In this document: one piece after another, positions 25,101-37,044 of the stretch
How positions within the stretch are numbered: position 1 is the stretch's first letter
Layout of the letters: every line of letters starts with the position of its first letter
Assembly (NCBI GenBank): GCA_958496175.1
Contig: OY292276.1
Location: 29,346,449 to 29,410,448, forward strand
Length of the DNA stretch: 64,000 bases
Origin: Sisyra terminalis
Lineage: Eukaryota > Arthropoda > Insecta > Neuroptera > Sisyridae
Reading direction: 5' to 3'
Notes under the pieces: model-generated
Told to the model about the DNA's origin: nothing
The model's input: only the letters and a program-made list of their open reading frames with translations
Database searches by the model: none
Program-made: the position numbers and the translations under genes

Positions 25101-26553
25101 TTGCCTTCTTTTTCGCCAATTGCAGCTTTGGTTTGTGTAACAACGTCTTCAGGTAAAGACATGATGGTCGCTTTGAGTTGATATTCTGTTGGAACATTTT
25201 CGGGAATCATCAATGAGCGAGACAAGAGCAATAATGTTGGTGGAACTTTTTGATTCAAGCTCAAGTCGATCCATTGTGCAAGCTGTTGTCGGAGTTTTTG
25301 TTCGGACAAACCGTAGGCTCTCATCCCACGAGCTTTACATGCAAGTTGAACTTCTTCCAACGTTAATGAATCCAATCCTTCTTTCTGAATCATTTTATCA
25401 TCGGCTGCTAACTTCCGCAATTTCATTCGAAGCTGAAATTTGAGGAAATTTGTGGTTCCCAGTGTTCCCACTTCCACAACGCGGCATAATGCTGCCAGCT
25501 GGCTTCGAGTTAATGAATCCAAAGTGATTTCATCTTCGAAAAGTTTGGAATATTTCAATATTTCATCATTGGTTACTTCAGCTCCAGTTTTCCGAACTTT
25601 ATGAAACCATTCCGAGAACTCTTTGGCGCTTTGAGACTTGTGACCTTGACCCTGACATGCCATATCGTCGAGAGTTTTTTGAAGGAATTTGGCTACTTCC
25701 AATTTCATTTTGAGCGATTGCTTCATCTTATCTTGGACATCTTTAGCAGTCTGGAATGTTGTTGGGAGCATCTCCGGGAAAAATTTAATAAAAAGTGGTA
25801 ACGTAAATTCAAGAAATGGGACTATGATAAAAACTGAAAATGGAACTAAACGAAACATATCACCAACGGTACGTATAAGAAGTCGATGTTCTCGGCGTGT
25901 TAACGTTTTTCCCCGCAATAAACGAAAACATAAACCGGTTGATATTTTTATATCATTGAAAAGTAATTTGAAACCATGCCAGTAATGCATTAATTCCTCA
26001 TAAGCTCGTTGCTTTAATGTTTTCTTAGGAACGATTTCGGAGGATGGACCTGGCGATGTTTTGGATGATTTTTCCTTAATACTATTTACAGTAGCTTCTA
26101 CTTTCGATGAAGGCTTTAAGGGTTCTTTTTCGTAAGTTATCGGTGACAACGAAAAATATCTTACAGATATCAAAGGTGAAACAACCGAAGGACTTCTATG
26201 AAAATTAAATTCTCTGTAGGCAAAACCAAGACAGTAAGTCTTTCTGCGTGCTTCTTGAAAATCATTTTCTCTGGTTGTTGCTGGTAAACAATGCTGATGA
26301 ATAGTTCTCAATACAAGTTCCGATCTTCGATGAGGATCGATGAACTTTTTCGAAATGCCAACTGAAATAAAGACATTTTAACATAAATAAAAACGCATGA
26401 GATACAACAATGCAACGAAAAATTATATAACATTGTCAAATGATTTGCGTGTAAATTCGTGTATATCGGAAATATTTGAAAATGTGGCTTACGTTTCAAT
26501 AACTCTTGACCTTCTTTCGAGAAGATTCTTCGGCTTTTAAGAATGGATTGCAT
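22133..26553 (-). CDS. LETM1: LETM1, mitochondrial inner-membrane ion-exchange protein, 3 exons
   Basis: Coding exons 26553-26493, 26361-24455 and 22411-22133 join in frame to 748 residues (human 739). The first exon starts MQSILKSRRIFSKEGQELLK, a basic amphipathic mitochondrial presequence. A strong hydrophobic segment, RLVPFSVFIIVPFLEFTLPL at about residues 190-210, is the single inner-membrane anchor. The LETM1 domain follows, facing the matrix (LTRSQLAALCRVVEVGTLG is a signature). It is followed by Glu/Lys-rich coiled coils and an EF-hand loop DDDRDGSIKVED at about 642-653. The final exon continues the EF-hand helix (VLK/VVEVIG) and ends in a Pro/Lys-rich tail. The family takes part in mitochondrial K+/H+ or Ca2+/H+ exchange and in cristae shape; which ion applies is debated. 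The second intron is 2.0 kb and contains MITEs. A TTTATT near 22003 could be the minus-strand polyadenylation signal. Confidence 0.95.
22698..22932. mobile_element. hAT-type MITE, 235 bp, perfect 8-bp target duplication
   Basis: The element starts CAATGGCGGACTAAGGC and ends GCCTTAGTCCGCCCTTG, a 17-bp terminal inverted repeat with one mismatch. It is flanked on both sides by CAAATATT (22690-22697 and 22933-22940). An 8-bp duplication with CA...TG ends is the hAT superfamily signature. There is no coding capacity. The intact duplication implies a fairly recent insertion into the LETM1 intron. Confidence 0.85.
23630..23895. repeat. Family B fold-back element, best-preserved copy
   Basis: The left arm reads TAAGTCCTTTTTAGAATAGT, then CAAATCTGACAACGTTGCAT and TTTTAATTTAATTCGC. 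The right arm mirrors it with GCGAATTAAATTAAAA, ATGCATCGTTGCCAGATTTC and AAAAGGGACTTGCACCA. The total is about 265 bp, with arms of roughly 90 nt. It has no coding capacity. A half or partial copy lies just upstream at 23257-23385. Confidence 0.75.
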
Positions 26554-27741
26554 TTTAAATAGTATTTGTAAATACTTTCGAATTTTTGTCTCATTGAGTT
26601 TAGAGAAAAAATGCTGATTGATGTTGGTTAAAAAATATTCATTGAAGTCCGTATAATAGCTCTGAAGTTTACTGCAGGCCAACCATACATTTTAACGGTC
26701 ATTATGCGCAAAATCCAACCACAAACTTATACAACTCGTAGCACATTAAACACGTTATATCCGCTATCAATGTCCGCTATAATCTTACAATACACTACAC
26801 AAACACTTTTCAGATTGTATTGAAAATTTTGTCCCTAATTTTATAACAATAAATGAATTTATTTTCTCTTTTTCCCCCTGTAACACTATTTTTTATTAAG
26901 TATTTTAAGTGTAGATAATCAAATTTGTATAGTATTTAAGAATTGAAATTTTCATGCTTTTATTCTACACCCACTATCCCCTTTGCTATTTTTTTAATTG
27001 TAAATTTTAAGTTTTCCTATCTTTTTATTTTGAAATTTTTTATAAAAACATATCAAACAAAAATCATAAATAAATGTGATTTGCTATTTTTTAAGCTTTA
27101 ACCATAGAAACTGTACGAATTAGAAAATTAGAATAAGTTTAGAATATAATTACGTACATTTCCAAATTGAAATCACACGGAAAAAATATTATTTAGTGAA
27201 TTTTAAATAATTGGTATCTTGCTAAATATTGCAAAATCACCAATTTATTAAGCAATATGAACTTGGACTGATGTTCAAAGATTTTTAAGATGCGAGCATG
27301 CGAGCATTGGTAGGTAATAACCGGGCGTGTAAATTTTGTTGATCTATTAAAATGATGCAAAAATTTCAAGGCTCAATATTGAAAATACCTATACTTTATT
27401 CGTTTTTATTAATGAAATTTTTATTATTAATACCATTGGCTGATTGATACCACGACTTTGCTTACGATTTAACATTCAATAAATATGTTGACAATAATTT
27501 AATTGTTGAGATCGTTGAGATTTACCATTGCAGTGGGTGAAATATAAATTTTTTCTATAAATAAAAATATCATAACTCAAAATATGATTTTTATATTTTT
27601 AGACGCGTATATGTCTTATTCAGTCTTATTAATTTCCATGAAAAAAAAAATAGCTCATAAAAGTAGAAGAGAGACGTTTTTTTTCGGTCAGCATCTGTAT
27701 TTACCAAATTTAAAATATAAATGCTGGCTACTTAAATGTGA

Positions 27742-27923
27742 CCACGGTCGGGAATGAAGGGTATTGGTCAAGAGGTGTTTTTTGGGTGATTCGATTGGTT
27801 AATTTAAGAAAATGTTTTTGACCTAAGGATCGAGGAAAGAAGCTCTGTACGGTGTGATGCACGGACGGGACGGCTCTGTTTGAGCATTAAAAGAGAAAAG
27901 TAATTTTTGAGACCCGACCGTGG
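27742..27923. mobile_element. 182-bp element with 11-bp perfect terminal inverted repeat
   Basis: The ends CCACGGTCGGG and CCCGACCGTGG are exact inverted complements. The interior is more GC-rich than its surroundings (GTGATGCACGGACGGGACGG). No target duplication is evident, so the superfamily is unassigned. Confidence 0.5.
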
Positions 27924-28284
27924 ATGCATTATTGAACTTTAATCGTCATCATTTTAAAAGAAAAGGGATAATGGATACAATGGGAAAAGATGTTGATACC
28001 CGAATGATTCCTGACACATTCTCCGACATATATGTATATATCCTTTGAGCCTGTTGTTGAGATCGTTGATACGAAAAAAGAGAAATAAAAAGGGTAAAGG
28101 AGTTATACATACATTTTCATCGCATTTTTCGGTGTATAATCTCGAAAAATATTGATATTAAAAAACCAACTGGTATGTATATGAGCTTTGTTCAAAATTA
28201 AACTTTCAACTAGAACAAAGTGAAAAAAGTTTGTATTTTCCAATAGTTTCTTCGGAAAAGCTGAAAAATATTTTTTTCAGCTAT

Positions 28285-28285
28285 G

Positions 28286-28317
<32 letters not shown>
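28285..28317. repeat. TA dinucleotide microsatellite
   Basis: A near-perfect (TA)n run is interrupted once by a G. It shows nothing beyond simple-sequence expansion. Confidence 0.9.
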
Positions 28318-28632
28318 ACTGTATTACAGAAGTTAGTTTTACATAATATTGTATAATTATGATTTTAATTGCATAAATGTAAGTATCAAAAGTTTTCATC
28401 GTCGGCATAGCAAATACAATAAAAACTAACTATGTGTCACAACATTAACCATTTGGAATATTCGTCAGTGTTCAACTCGTTCAACTTCGCTGTAAGAAGA
28501 AAGAAAAAACAAAATTTGTATAGAATATATTTTTCTATTGAACTCCTTATTTATTATATTTTTATAGACTGAATCACTTCCTTTTTTTGATAAATGATGT
28601 ATTTTTTAAGCTCAGTTGTACATAAAGGATAG

Positions 28633-28740
28633 CCCTGTTAAAAAACATTTTGAAATCATTACATTTAAAATGCCTTTTGTAACTTTAAACGACTTCTAAT
28701 GTGTTTTTTGAACATTTAAATTGTGTTTTTTTTGACAGGG
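28633..28740. mobile_element. ~108-bp palindromic MITE, copy 1
   Basis: It starts CCCTGTTAAAAAACA and ends TGTTTTTTTTGACAGGG, an inverted pair. Interior blocks AATCATTACATTTAAAATGCC and GACTTCTAATGTGTTTTT are truncated here to what is shared with copy 2 at 29642-29758, which lies in the same orientation. Confidence 0.6.
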
Positions 28741-28984
28741 AGTGCAAGGTGTTGGGATCACAAGTTTAATAAAAATTGTGTAAGATGCGATAGATTTAGT
28801 ATCCCTGTTCATGAAGATATATGGTTATGGGAGCCACTATTCAATAGTTTAGTCATTAAATTAGGTTCTAATGATAAATAAAACTTTAGTAAGGTTCCTA
28901 GTCAATTTATTTTCAGTTTATTTAAACTCCGTTATGTATCATTTATTTAAAAATAGAAATAAAAAACACTTATAATTCACCCTC

Positions 28985-29060
28985 CACGGGCTCGATCCCA
29001 TTTCCTAACGACTAGGAACATTGATCCATTGTTGCTACGCTAAGCCCTTTACTTGTAATC
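28985..29060 (-). repeat. Possible second tRNA-derived SINE fragment
   Basis: On the minus strand, GCTTAGCGTAGCAAC resembles a polymerase III A box and GGGATCGAGCCCG about 40 nt downstream resembles a B box. It cannot fold as a proper tRNA and has no second copy in the window, so the call is weak. Confidence 0.3.
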
Positions 29061-29641
29061 GTTTGTTACAGAACTGAATTTAACGGCTATACTGGTCTTT
29101 GTAACCATATATTTTCACCATCTAAATCTACCATCTTACAAAATTTGAATTGAATCCGGGACCCGAAGACTGCTTAAGATCTTACATTGCTCTTAATAGT
29201 GAGTTCTAGTTTTACCTACATAATATAAAGATTTTATATTTTATATTTCTTACTACACATTTTATTTATTGCAAAAAAATAACAAAGAATTTAGAGTAAT
29301 AATCTTTTTTTATTAAAAACGCCATTTTCAGGCCTTAATAAAGTAGTAATAAAGATAAGCAGAATTAAGTCCGAAAATTCAAAAAATTAGACGTCGTTTT
29401 GTTAACTTTAACAACTACAAAAAGTGCAAACGGATAATTGACGGCTAAATTATTTAACAGATATTTGAGGAATCACAAAAACATTAAATAAATACCCCAA
29501 CTAAGTTGGTAGACACTACAATGTTAATGGAGCAAAATTTATAAACTTATTATTATTATTAAGTTAGTAAGCAAGAGAAGGGTGAATTGATCCAGCTATT
29601 ATGTTTGGAGCATACGTTATTCGCAGAGAGGCACCAAATAG

Positions 29642-29758
29642 ATCCTTGTTAAAAAAAGCATTTAGAGGCATTTGAAATAATTACATTTAAAATACCTTTA
29701 ATAACTTTCAGTGACTTCTAATGTGTTTTTGAACATTTAAAATGCCTTCTAACAGGAA
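29642..29758. mobile_element. ~117-bp palindromic MITE, copy 2
   Basis: The ends (TCCTTGTTAAAAAAAGCATTT and the AAATGCCTTCTAACAGGA complement) and the interior (TTACATTTAAAATACC, GACTTCTAATGTGTTTTTGA) match copy 1 at 28633-28740. The two copies lie about 0.9 kb apart in direct orientation. Confidence 0.6.
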
Positions 29759-29799
29759 TAGTAACATATTGTGATAATCAGTATCCATTATGAAATATA

Positions 29800-30697
29800 T
29801 ATTGTTGTTGAAGTTTTACCATATAACATATTTGGGTAGTTCTCATGAAATATCGAAATTCTTGGCCTTTCTTCTCGTCCTCGTATTTCTTTTTTTCTTG
29901 AAAAGAACATTACTTGGGCTAATGGTGTTGGTCATAATTTTTGAACTATATGAATATATCTATAAAATAATAAATAAATAATAATCTGAAAATCATTCCC
30001 TCACTATGTCCCAAACTAGAGATTAGCACATTTTTGGACTTTTAAATCAAAAATTTTTCAAAAAAAAAAAATAGTTTGCCAATTTGACTAATCGATTAAA
30101 ACCGCAAAATATTTTCAGTTCGGAATGAAAAGTAAAGGGCACGTTTTCAAATATATTTGAAAAAAAAATCATTTTAATCATTTATTAAGACTTTCATCAA
30201 TTTTTGATTGTTGGCAAAACTAACAATTATTTCACATATTTAAGTCATCTTTCATGTGTTAGAGTTCAAGGTTAGTCATATTCTCACATTGAAGAAAAAT
30301 AGAGGTATTTCCTACAACTGAATAATAAAGTAGGTCGTCAGGGACTGTAAGCTTACACAAAAATTCAGATGTAGCAAAAGCTTATGTACCAAGATTTCTT
30401 AAATTATAGTTCAATTCGTCATTTCCTCATTTCAAATTGATACAAGGGAATGACGATATGTGAGGTAATAGCTTTTAAACTAGTCGAACTTGACTTTCTT
30501 TTATTTATTTGTTTATTTAATTCTTATATTCGCCATTTTTTCCTGTTTAAAGTCGAAAATATTATTCATATTGACTGTAAATTATCGCTGTAAGTAGAAT
30601 GCAGAGATTCAAATAGTTCACTTTGACGGGACAGGATAACAAATAACACTCTACATAAGAGTATTATAATTACGTTTCGGAATTTGATGGGAATTAC
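29800..30697 (-). repeat. Family A dispersed repeat, copy 2
   Basis: This is the inverted counterpart of 1622-2870. Shared blocks run from the GAAATATCGAAATTCTTG region through GGTGTTGGTCATAATTTTTG, ATCATTCCCTCACTATGT, TTTGACTAATCGATT, TAACAATTATTTCACATATT and CAGGGACTGTAAGCTTACAC to TTTCGGAATTTGATG at its end. It lacks about 300 bp present in copy 1. No open frame is maintained. Confidence 0.7.
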
Positions 30698-31639
30698 CCA
30701 TTTACATATTTTTCCAATCTTTACTATAACCGGGCTTGTAGAAGATAATTATGGTTGACACTGAAAGTAAAAAATAAATAAGTATGAATCAACGGTATAG
30801 TCACTATTAAGCTGGTTCTAAAATAGGAATAAAATCAAAGTAATATCAGAAGGAGTAGTACGAGTAGTGTATCTTCAGTTCCTTCAGTTTGATCACAATA
30901 CTTATTCAATGAATATAATGTTTTTTGATTTTTTAAAAAAGTGGTATTATAATTGGATCTAATTCTTTATTCTTTAAATACACTTTTAATTACTGTACTT
31001 AAAAGCATAATAAAAAACTCCCCTGTTTTTTTTGTCGATGTTTCGTTTTAACCACAATTGGAAATAACAAAATTTCCTTGTTTTTTTCCTGTAAATAAAT
31101 CCATTGTTGTGGTTTTTTCATTTACGACGTAAATTACTTAAATTCATTCATAAAATGAAAATTCTTAGAAAAATGAAAACAAAAACATAAAAATACACCA
31201 GCACGCTAAAAATACTCCATTCATTTTTTTTAATTTAAATGATTTTATAGTTTAAAATATATATAGTAATATAAATAATAATTATGCACCTAGGATGACC
31301 TAGGAGGTTTTTAAATCAATTTAAATTTAAAAGGCTAAATTCAACCAATCAAAGCCATTGAAAGCCATCCATAAACTTCTATAAAACCACGCCAATGACG
31401 TCATTGAATGTCATTATACCATGTGCAAAACCTATGGAAAAATATAAACGAAACGATGTGTGACGAAAATTTAAAAATTCATTTTTACAAGTTTATAAAT
31501 TATAATTTATTATGTAGAAGTAAGTACAATAAAAGTCACAAAATACAGTAAATTGAGTACATATGATATTTTTCATAGAAATCAATGTGTTGCGGTGGTT
31601 ATAAATGCTATGTTTAGCCTAGATTTTGTCTGAATTAAA

Positions 31640-34600
31640 TTAATTTGGCCGATTTCTTTCGTAGGCGCCTAGCGCTATCGGAATCAATTTCAGGCTTTTT
31701 CTTTGATTCTGGATTTGCTTCAACTCGTCGTTGGACGCTTGTCCAAAACGATTAGCAAAAGGATCGGTTACACAACGGCATTCCTGGAGGTCGTAGTACG
31801 ATCCTGTTGAGCATTCAACGGGTTCGCGACACCGACAAACACATATATCTTCATCCCACAGCTTAATTCCATTGAGCTTTTCACATTTTCGCTTCTCATC
31901 TTCATTTCTACACGAGCAACGACACTCGTTCGGTTTGTAAATTTGAAATTGGTTGCAATCCTACAAAATACGCTATAGAGACTTTTATTTTGTGTATGAA
32001 CGCTTTTCTTACTTTTTCCTTGATTTTACAATCGCACTTGCATCGAATGTGTTTTTCGACCGGTATTATTTCTCGACCTCGATATCCGAATCGACCAGAG
32101 CCGGTGTATTGGTTGACTAAGACTTTGAAGTTGACTATTTCAACTTCGGTGGGTTGGCATGAAAGTCGGTGGTGATTGCAACAACCCCCACATCGTTCCA
32201 ACCTGGTGCAAGTTGGGAATATAAACGAACCAACATCTCGCTGAAGTGGTTCTAACTTCACAGTTTGCAGTTCCGGCTGGCATCCAGCAGGCTTTGCCAT
32301 AACAGCATTCGCTAAAATTCGATTACATTTTTAACAAACTTCTATTTAACTAAATAATAAGATATAGAAACTTACATCGAGCTCCCTCGTCGTCAAATCG
32401 ATCTGAAAAAAATATAAACGTTAATAAAGTTATTAATTTCGAATTTTTAAGAAAACGCTTATAATATCAAGATTGCTAGTGCGATAATTGAATGTCGAAA
32501 CAAGTAAATATTTGATTAAATTTGCGTTTCAGAAGGATCATTTTAAGTCAAGACGATGGCAAAGGCGCAACAAGAGCAAGCGAATCATTTTGTCGAGTGG
32601 TATTGCGACTTGTTGGAGAACCATAGGGAACGTTTTTACGCATATTTGTCTCCGAAAATCTTATTCGAATGGTTTGGTCGTAGCAGCCGAGGTTGTACTG
32701 AGGTCACAAAAATGATCAAAACATTGGGCGATTTCAAGCATGAAATCGAAAATATCGAACCTCGGTCGGAAATCAATCATCGTGATAGCAAATACTTTCA
32801 GTAAGTTAAATTGGTTAATATCAAACAAGCTTAAAATAACGATTATTTTTTTGCAGACCACAACCAAATTATGACTACCAAGAACAAGGAGATTGTGTAT
32901 TTGAACCCGAATGTGTCGACTCTAGTTTCTATGAAATGAATTTTGAGGATAAATCAAATTTGAAGAAACATAATTTAGCGAAAGTGGAGCACGTTAACGT
33001 CGAGTATTCCAATAATAACAATATCACATTAATAACAAGCAATGATGGTCGTTCAGAGTCGATACAATCTATCGAGGAGTTCAGCACTCCGAAAAGTTCC
33101 TCCGTCTGCATCCAAATTCCGCATTTGACTGATGAAAACATTGAAATTGGAGCTGGTGACGCTCAGTCCATTCGCATGAAATACGTCGTAATCACCGGGT
33201 ACTTAGACCTAAGCAGTCCTGGATGTTCTCGATCGCTCAACAATTCAAACCGGCAATTTTTAAAATTGAAAATTGCCTACACTGAAGATCGACTAAGCAA
33301 CGAGTATACAATTTTCTTCGTTATATATGAAACGAAAAATAAATGTCGACGAAATTTAACAAATCAGTTCGACAACGTTTACAACGAAAGTAAAAAAAAA
33401 ACTGAAATTTAATTTTAATATTGTACTATTAAATTTATATCTTTATTATGGAAAGAAAGCAATAAGGCATTCCTAGCCCCCCAAAATGGTAGAATGTAAA
33501 GAATTTTTGAAAGATTAACAACAAAATCTTCTCAATTATATTTGAAATATTTGGTTAAAAAAAGTGATGGCTACAACTTTAAAGGAAAACGGTCTTTTTA
33601 TAAATATATCATTTGTGGTTTAATGTACTTTATTAAAGCTTTTGTACACAGATATATTCAACATATATTTTAAAAAATAACCACAATGGAGGTGTTTAGG
33701 AAAAACAGTTTATTCCAACTAAGTTGTACCTATTGTAATTAAAAATTGTCAAATATTTTTCTTATGGTCGGTTTATTACTTTTGAATAACGTTTCGGTAA
33801 AAGCCAACCGGATAAGGTAGTTAAGATATTGTGATGGAACAGCAAATTTGTACTAAAAATGGATGGAATTATATATAGTGCCTCTTCAAAAACAATCAGT
33901 TTCATTTGGTCTATATTTATGTACCGTGCAGCTTTAAAATGAATAAAAATCTGCATTTATCTGACAAAAATGTAGATAGTAGATATGTAGATAGAATATT
34001 TTTTCGTTTAGGGAAAACTTATAACGCATAATGTATAGTTTCATTTGCAAAGAACAAAAAGTGCTAAGTATGCTATATGACCTTAACTTAACGATTTTGT
34101 CGGATACGTAGGTACTATTAATTTTCAGAAAAATGTAGATAGTTGTTTAAATTACGTTTTTGGAAACATGAAAATAAGTAAAAAAAGGCGAGTGAGAAGA
34201 CCAAAATGTTTGAAAATTTAATATGTGAAAGTAATCGTGAAATTCAATAGACGTCAGAGGCGTATTTTGAAATTAATAAATATATAACTTAAAACGTTAT
34301 TTTTAAATTTTTACTGTGATACCTTTAGAGCAAAATTATGAATTGATTATTATTACCTTTTTTATAAGTTCTATAACGATTCAGATATTTTAAAATTTCT
34401 TGTAACGGTATGTCAATGGTAAAGAGAAAAAGAAACAATTTTTCATCCTCCAAAAAAAGAAAATATTTTTCAGCAAGTTTTAACCGTATCCTTAAAAATT
34501 ATACTATTGTTTTTTAAATATTCTAAAATGGAAAAATTGTAGTAAAACATCAAGCATTTATTTAAAATTATGAAGTTTTTTCATTTAGTTATTCTAAAAT

Positions 34601-36103
34601 TTAATAAGTAAAAGTTGATAGTTTATATTTTAAAATAATTCTCTTATTTTCGACAATTAATATCGTGGAAAAAAGCTTAAAACAAAATATTATGTTTATC
34701 ATTATTTCTAGATGAATTATTTTAGTTTTTTGTTTGCATTATAATAAAACTATAATTTTATCAATACGGTTAGAATTTTCTGGAAAAAACGTTTTTTGGG
34801 AAGAAAAATTGTTTATTTTTATAATTATCTTAGGATAGATATAGTTTGTTCGAAATAAGCCAATATGTACCAATACATATCGGTTGACGCAATTGAGATA
34901 TGTAACTGTCCATTTTGATTTATTATGTGGCGTTGCATGCGTTGTGAAGAAGTGCAAGAATTATTTTATTTATCCAAAACATAAAGCTTCAACTCTTTGG
35001 TGTAAAAGTTTATTCTGTGGTATCACAGAAAATAGTAAAACTTTAAATTAAAAACTGATAATTTTATTAGGATTTCAATGTTTTGCTAGTACCTTTGTAT
35101 ATTAAAAAAATCGTCAAGATAATCACAAATGACTATTTCATCATGTTTACCCCTCTATGGTTCTTAAGTTATTCACCTTTTAACGGGATTCCCTGCCTTT
35201 ATCATTGTTATCTAAAACCAAAGTGATTCGTCACGTATTTTCAATAAAGTGTAATGTTTTTATCCAACAATTTTTCACTGAAATTTCGGGATTCTTCCTA
35301 TTTTGAATATTAGTAATTAAGTAAACATTTCCTGAAATTACAGTGAAAAATATAGTGTTAACATTTTCTTCATTTACTAATGGGGGTGGATAACTTGCAT
35401 AAAAAATCGACGGTTGAAATTTAAAAATTTTATATAATTTTTTGTGGTAAACCTATCCATATTTCTTTGCAGAGAAAGGCTTTTGATTGTGAAATGTTTC
35501 CAGTGTAAAATCTTAGTCTTCCTACAAATTTTTCTTTTATTTTCTATCGCAAAATTGTCTCATAAATATATACTATATGTTGATTAAAATTAAAGTTATG
35601 TATTATCTTATCATAGTTTTGTTGTATAATGTAAGATTTATTTTTTTATATATTTTAAATAAATAACGTTAAATAATAGCATGCTGCTTACTTTCGATGA
35701 AAGTCTCTCCCAAAGTTTCGTCTTCATTCAAAAAACGGCTTTGAAACTCATGCAGATCGTCAACGTCGTTTAATTTCTGAATCAGATCTAGTGGAAGCTG
35801 AAATTTTTGGCAAGATTTAAAGGAGAGATGCGTATTTTTTATAATATTTGTAATGTTTACCTTTTCAATTTCGGAAGCTGACACATCGAGATTGTGTTGG
35901 ATTGGACGGATTGTGGTGGTAGTGGTTGATGTCACAACATTGGAATGTTTCTCGCTATCACCTTGATTTTTACTCGTTGGATTTTGGGGCAAAAAAAAAC
36001 TTTTGTCATCTGGAAAGATTATTCTGTCTTCACATACGATCGTTCCAAATAAAAAAAACAACAACAATGGATAATAAATATTTGTGTGAACTTTTGTATC
36101 CAT
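31640..36103 (-). CDS. Pvf: PDGF/VEGF-like growth factor (Pvf), 5 exons
   Basis: Exons 36103-35861, 35797-35692, 32402-32376, 32311-32013 and 31960-31640 join to about 331 residues. The N-terminus is a secretory signal peptide (hydrophobic YYPLLLFFLFGTIVC). The propeptide includes LPLDLIQKLNDVDDLHEF, which resembles insect Pvf proteins. The cysteine-knot domain carries FPTCTRLERCGGCCNHH and later IRCKCDCKIKEK, the spacing of the PDGF/VEGF family. After it come Cys-rich CRCSC, CVCRC and CRC clusters, as in VEGF-C-like proteins. The secreted dimer would bind a PVR-type receptor tyrosine kinase, acting in hemocyte migration or tracheal and epithelial guidance (known from flies, inferred here). 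The 63-nt segment 35860-35798 is in frame but has GTAAAC...TTTCAG, so I treat it as an intron; retention would add 21 residues. Exon 3 is only 27 nt, which makes that join less certain. Confidence 0.85.
32403..35691. other. Pvf intron 3 (3.3 kb) containing a nested gene
   Basis: The donor (GAAA/GTAAGC) and acceptor (TTTTCAG/ATCGA) are on the minus strand. The intron holds a complete + strand gene at 32556-33412. From 33.45 to 35.69 kb I see only AT-rich sequence without recognisable repeats or exons. Confidence 0.7.
32556..33412 (+). CDS. NTF2-like-domain protein, nested in a Pvf intron, 2 exons
   Basis: Exons 32556-32800 and 32857-33412 join in frame (TACTTTCA/ACCACAACC) to 266 residues. 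The first exon begins MAKAQQEQANHFVEWYCDLL and continues HRERFYAYLSPKILFEWFGR, with TEVTKMIKTLG. This is the helix-rich start of an NTF2-like fold, as in nuclear transport factor 2 and related export factors. The middle is Asn/Ser-rich. The C-terminal third contains KYVVITGYLDLSS and RQFLKLKIAYTED, ending IFFVIYETKNK, which could complete the fold as beta strands. The intron is only 56 nt. An ATTAAA at 33428 may be the polyadenylation signal. The gene sits wholly within intron 3 of Pvf on the opposite strand. I do not recognise an ortholog by name, and the fold call is by pattern only. Confidence 0.7.
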
Positions 36104-36770
36104 TTTGACGCAAATAGGTTTAAATAAAACGCAAATAGTGAATTTTTTTTCTAGCAAGTGATTTGTGGTTTAATCGAGCAAGAAAACCGCAATTGAAATA
36201 TTCTTTGGTTTGATTAAAGTTTCATTATTAGAGCCTTGGTTGTTCCCTTGGTGCCTACTTAAGTAAAACTTTCACACGTCTTTTCATTAACGACAACGCA
36301 CGTAAGACTGATATTTTACATGTTTGTTGTCGTATATAAACGAGATGCATTCTTTAACTGGTTTTTCAAATGATTACAGGAAATCCCCATGTTGAGCCAT
36401 TTACCCGTTTGTTTGATTTATCAATGCACCTAAATTGTTTTGTTCAACCAAAGAGATTCTTAATTTGTTCTGTAAAAGTAGAAGACAAGTTTTGAACGAC
36501 GTCATCGATATATGATATTTCACATTAATTTACATACAGTGCTGGATTTAGGCCTAGACTTGTACGGGCTTAGTTAGATACCAAAATTACTTTATCATTA
36601 ACTAAAAAAATAATTGTTTCTTTTAATATTCTTTTTTACATATTATAATAAAATAATACAAATCTAATCAAAAATAGGTTTGTCAATTGATAAGCAATAA
36701 GCTAACGTTCGATGCTATATTGGTTGTCCCCAGGGGTCAATTTTTCAAAAACTAATTTTGATAATGTTAC

Positions 36771-37044
36771 CAAGGGTGGATTTAAGGTGGGGCACGTGCC
36801 CCCACGGTATTTTTGTGTACTATAGAGATTCCAGCACAGTACTTACTTAGAAGCAAATCAAATTATTACTATATTACTATTAATATATAGTTGTTAAATA
36901 TATGAATAAAATAACAGAAAGAACATTAGTGCAACTCTAGTCTATTTTGGGCTGGAGTCGCGAATTTTTTTCGTTGCATCCCTTTCACGCACTTGCAAAT
37001 GAAATATTGTCCCCCTCTCGAAAAAAAACCTGAATCTGTCCTTG
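36771..37044. mobile_element. hAT-type MITE, 274 bp, perfect 8-bp target duplication
   Basis: The element begins CAAGGGTGGATTTAAG and ends CCTGAATCTGTCCTTG, imperfect inverted ends (about 12 of 16 match). It is flanked on both sides by AATGTTAC (36763-36770 and 37045-37052). This is the hAT signature. The interior has GGGGCACGTGCCCC near the left end, itself a perfect palindrome, and no coding frame. Confidence 0.8.

Larger units (their letters stand above)
26554..31639. other. Intergenic between LETM1 and Pvf
   Basis: This 5.1 kb contains a 182-bp terminal-repeat element (27742-27923), a TA microsatellite (28285-28317), two copies of a ~110-bp MITE (28633-28740 and 29642-29758), a possible SINE (28985-29060) and a family A copy (29800-30697). 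I found no exon with coherent protein content. The LETM1 promoter should lie just above 26553, but no clear TATA box was assigned. Confidence 0.65.

Noticed and set aside
34739..34957. 72-codon frame in the Pvf intron
   Set aside because: It has low-complexity composition, no splice signals in register and no relation to Pvf or the nested gene.
36537..36740. Another hAT MITE starting CAGTGCTGGATTTAGGCC
   Set aside because: The left end looks right, but no matching right end or 8-bp duplication could be found.
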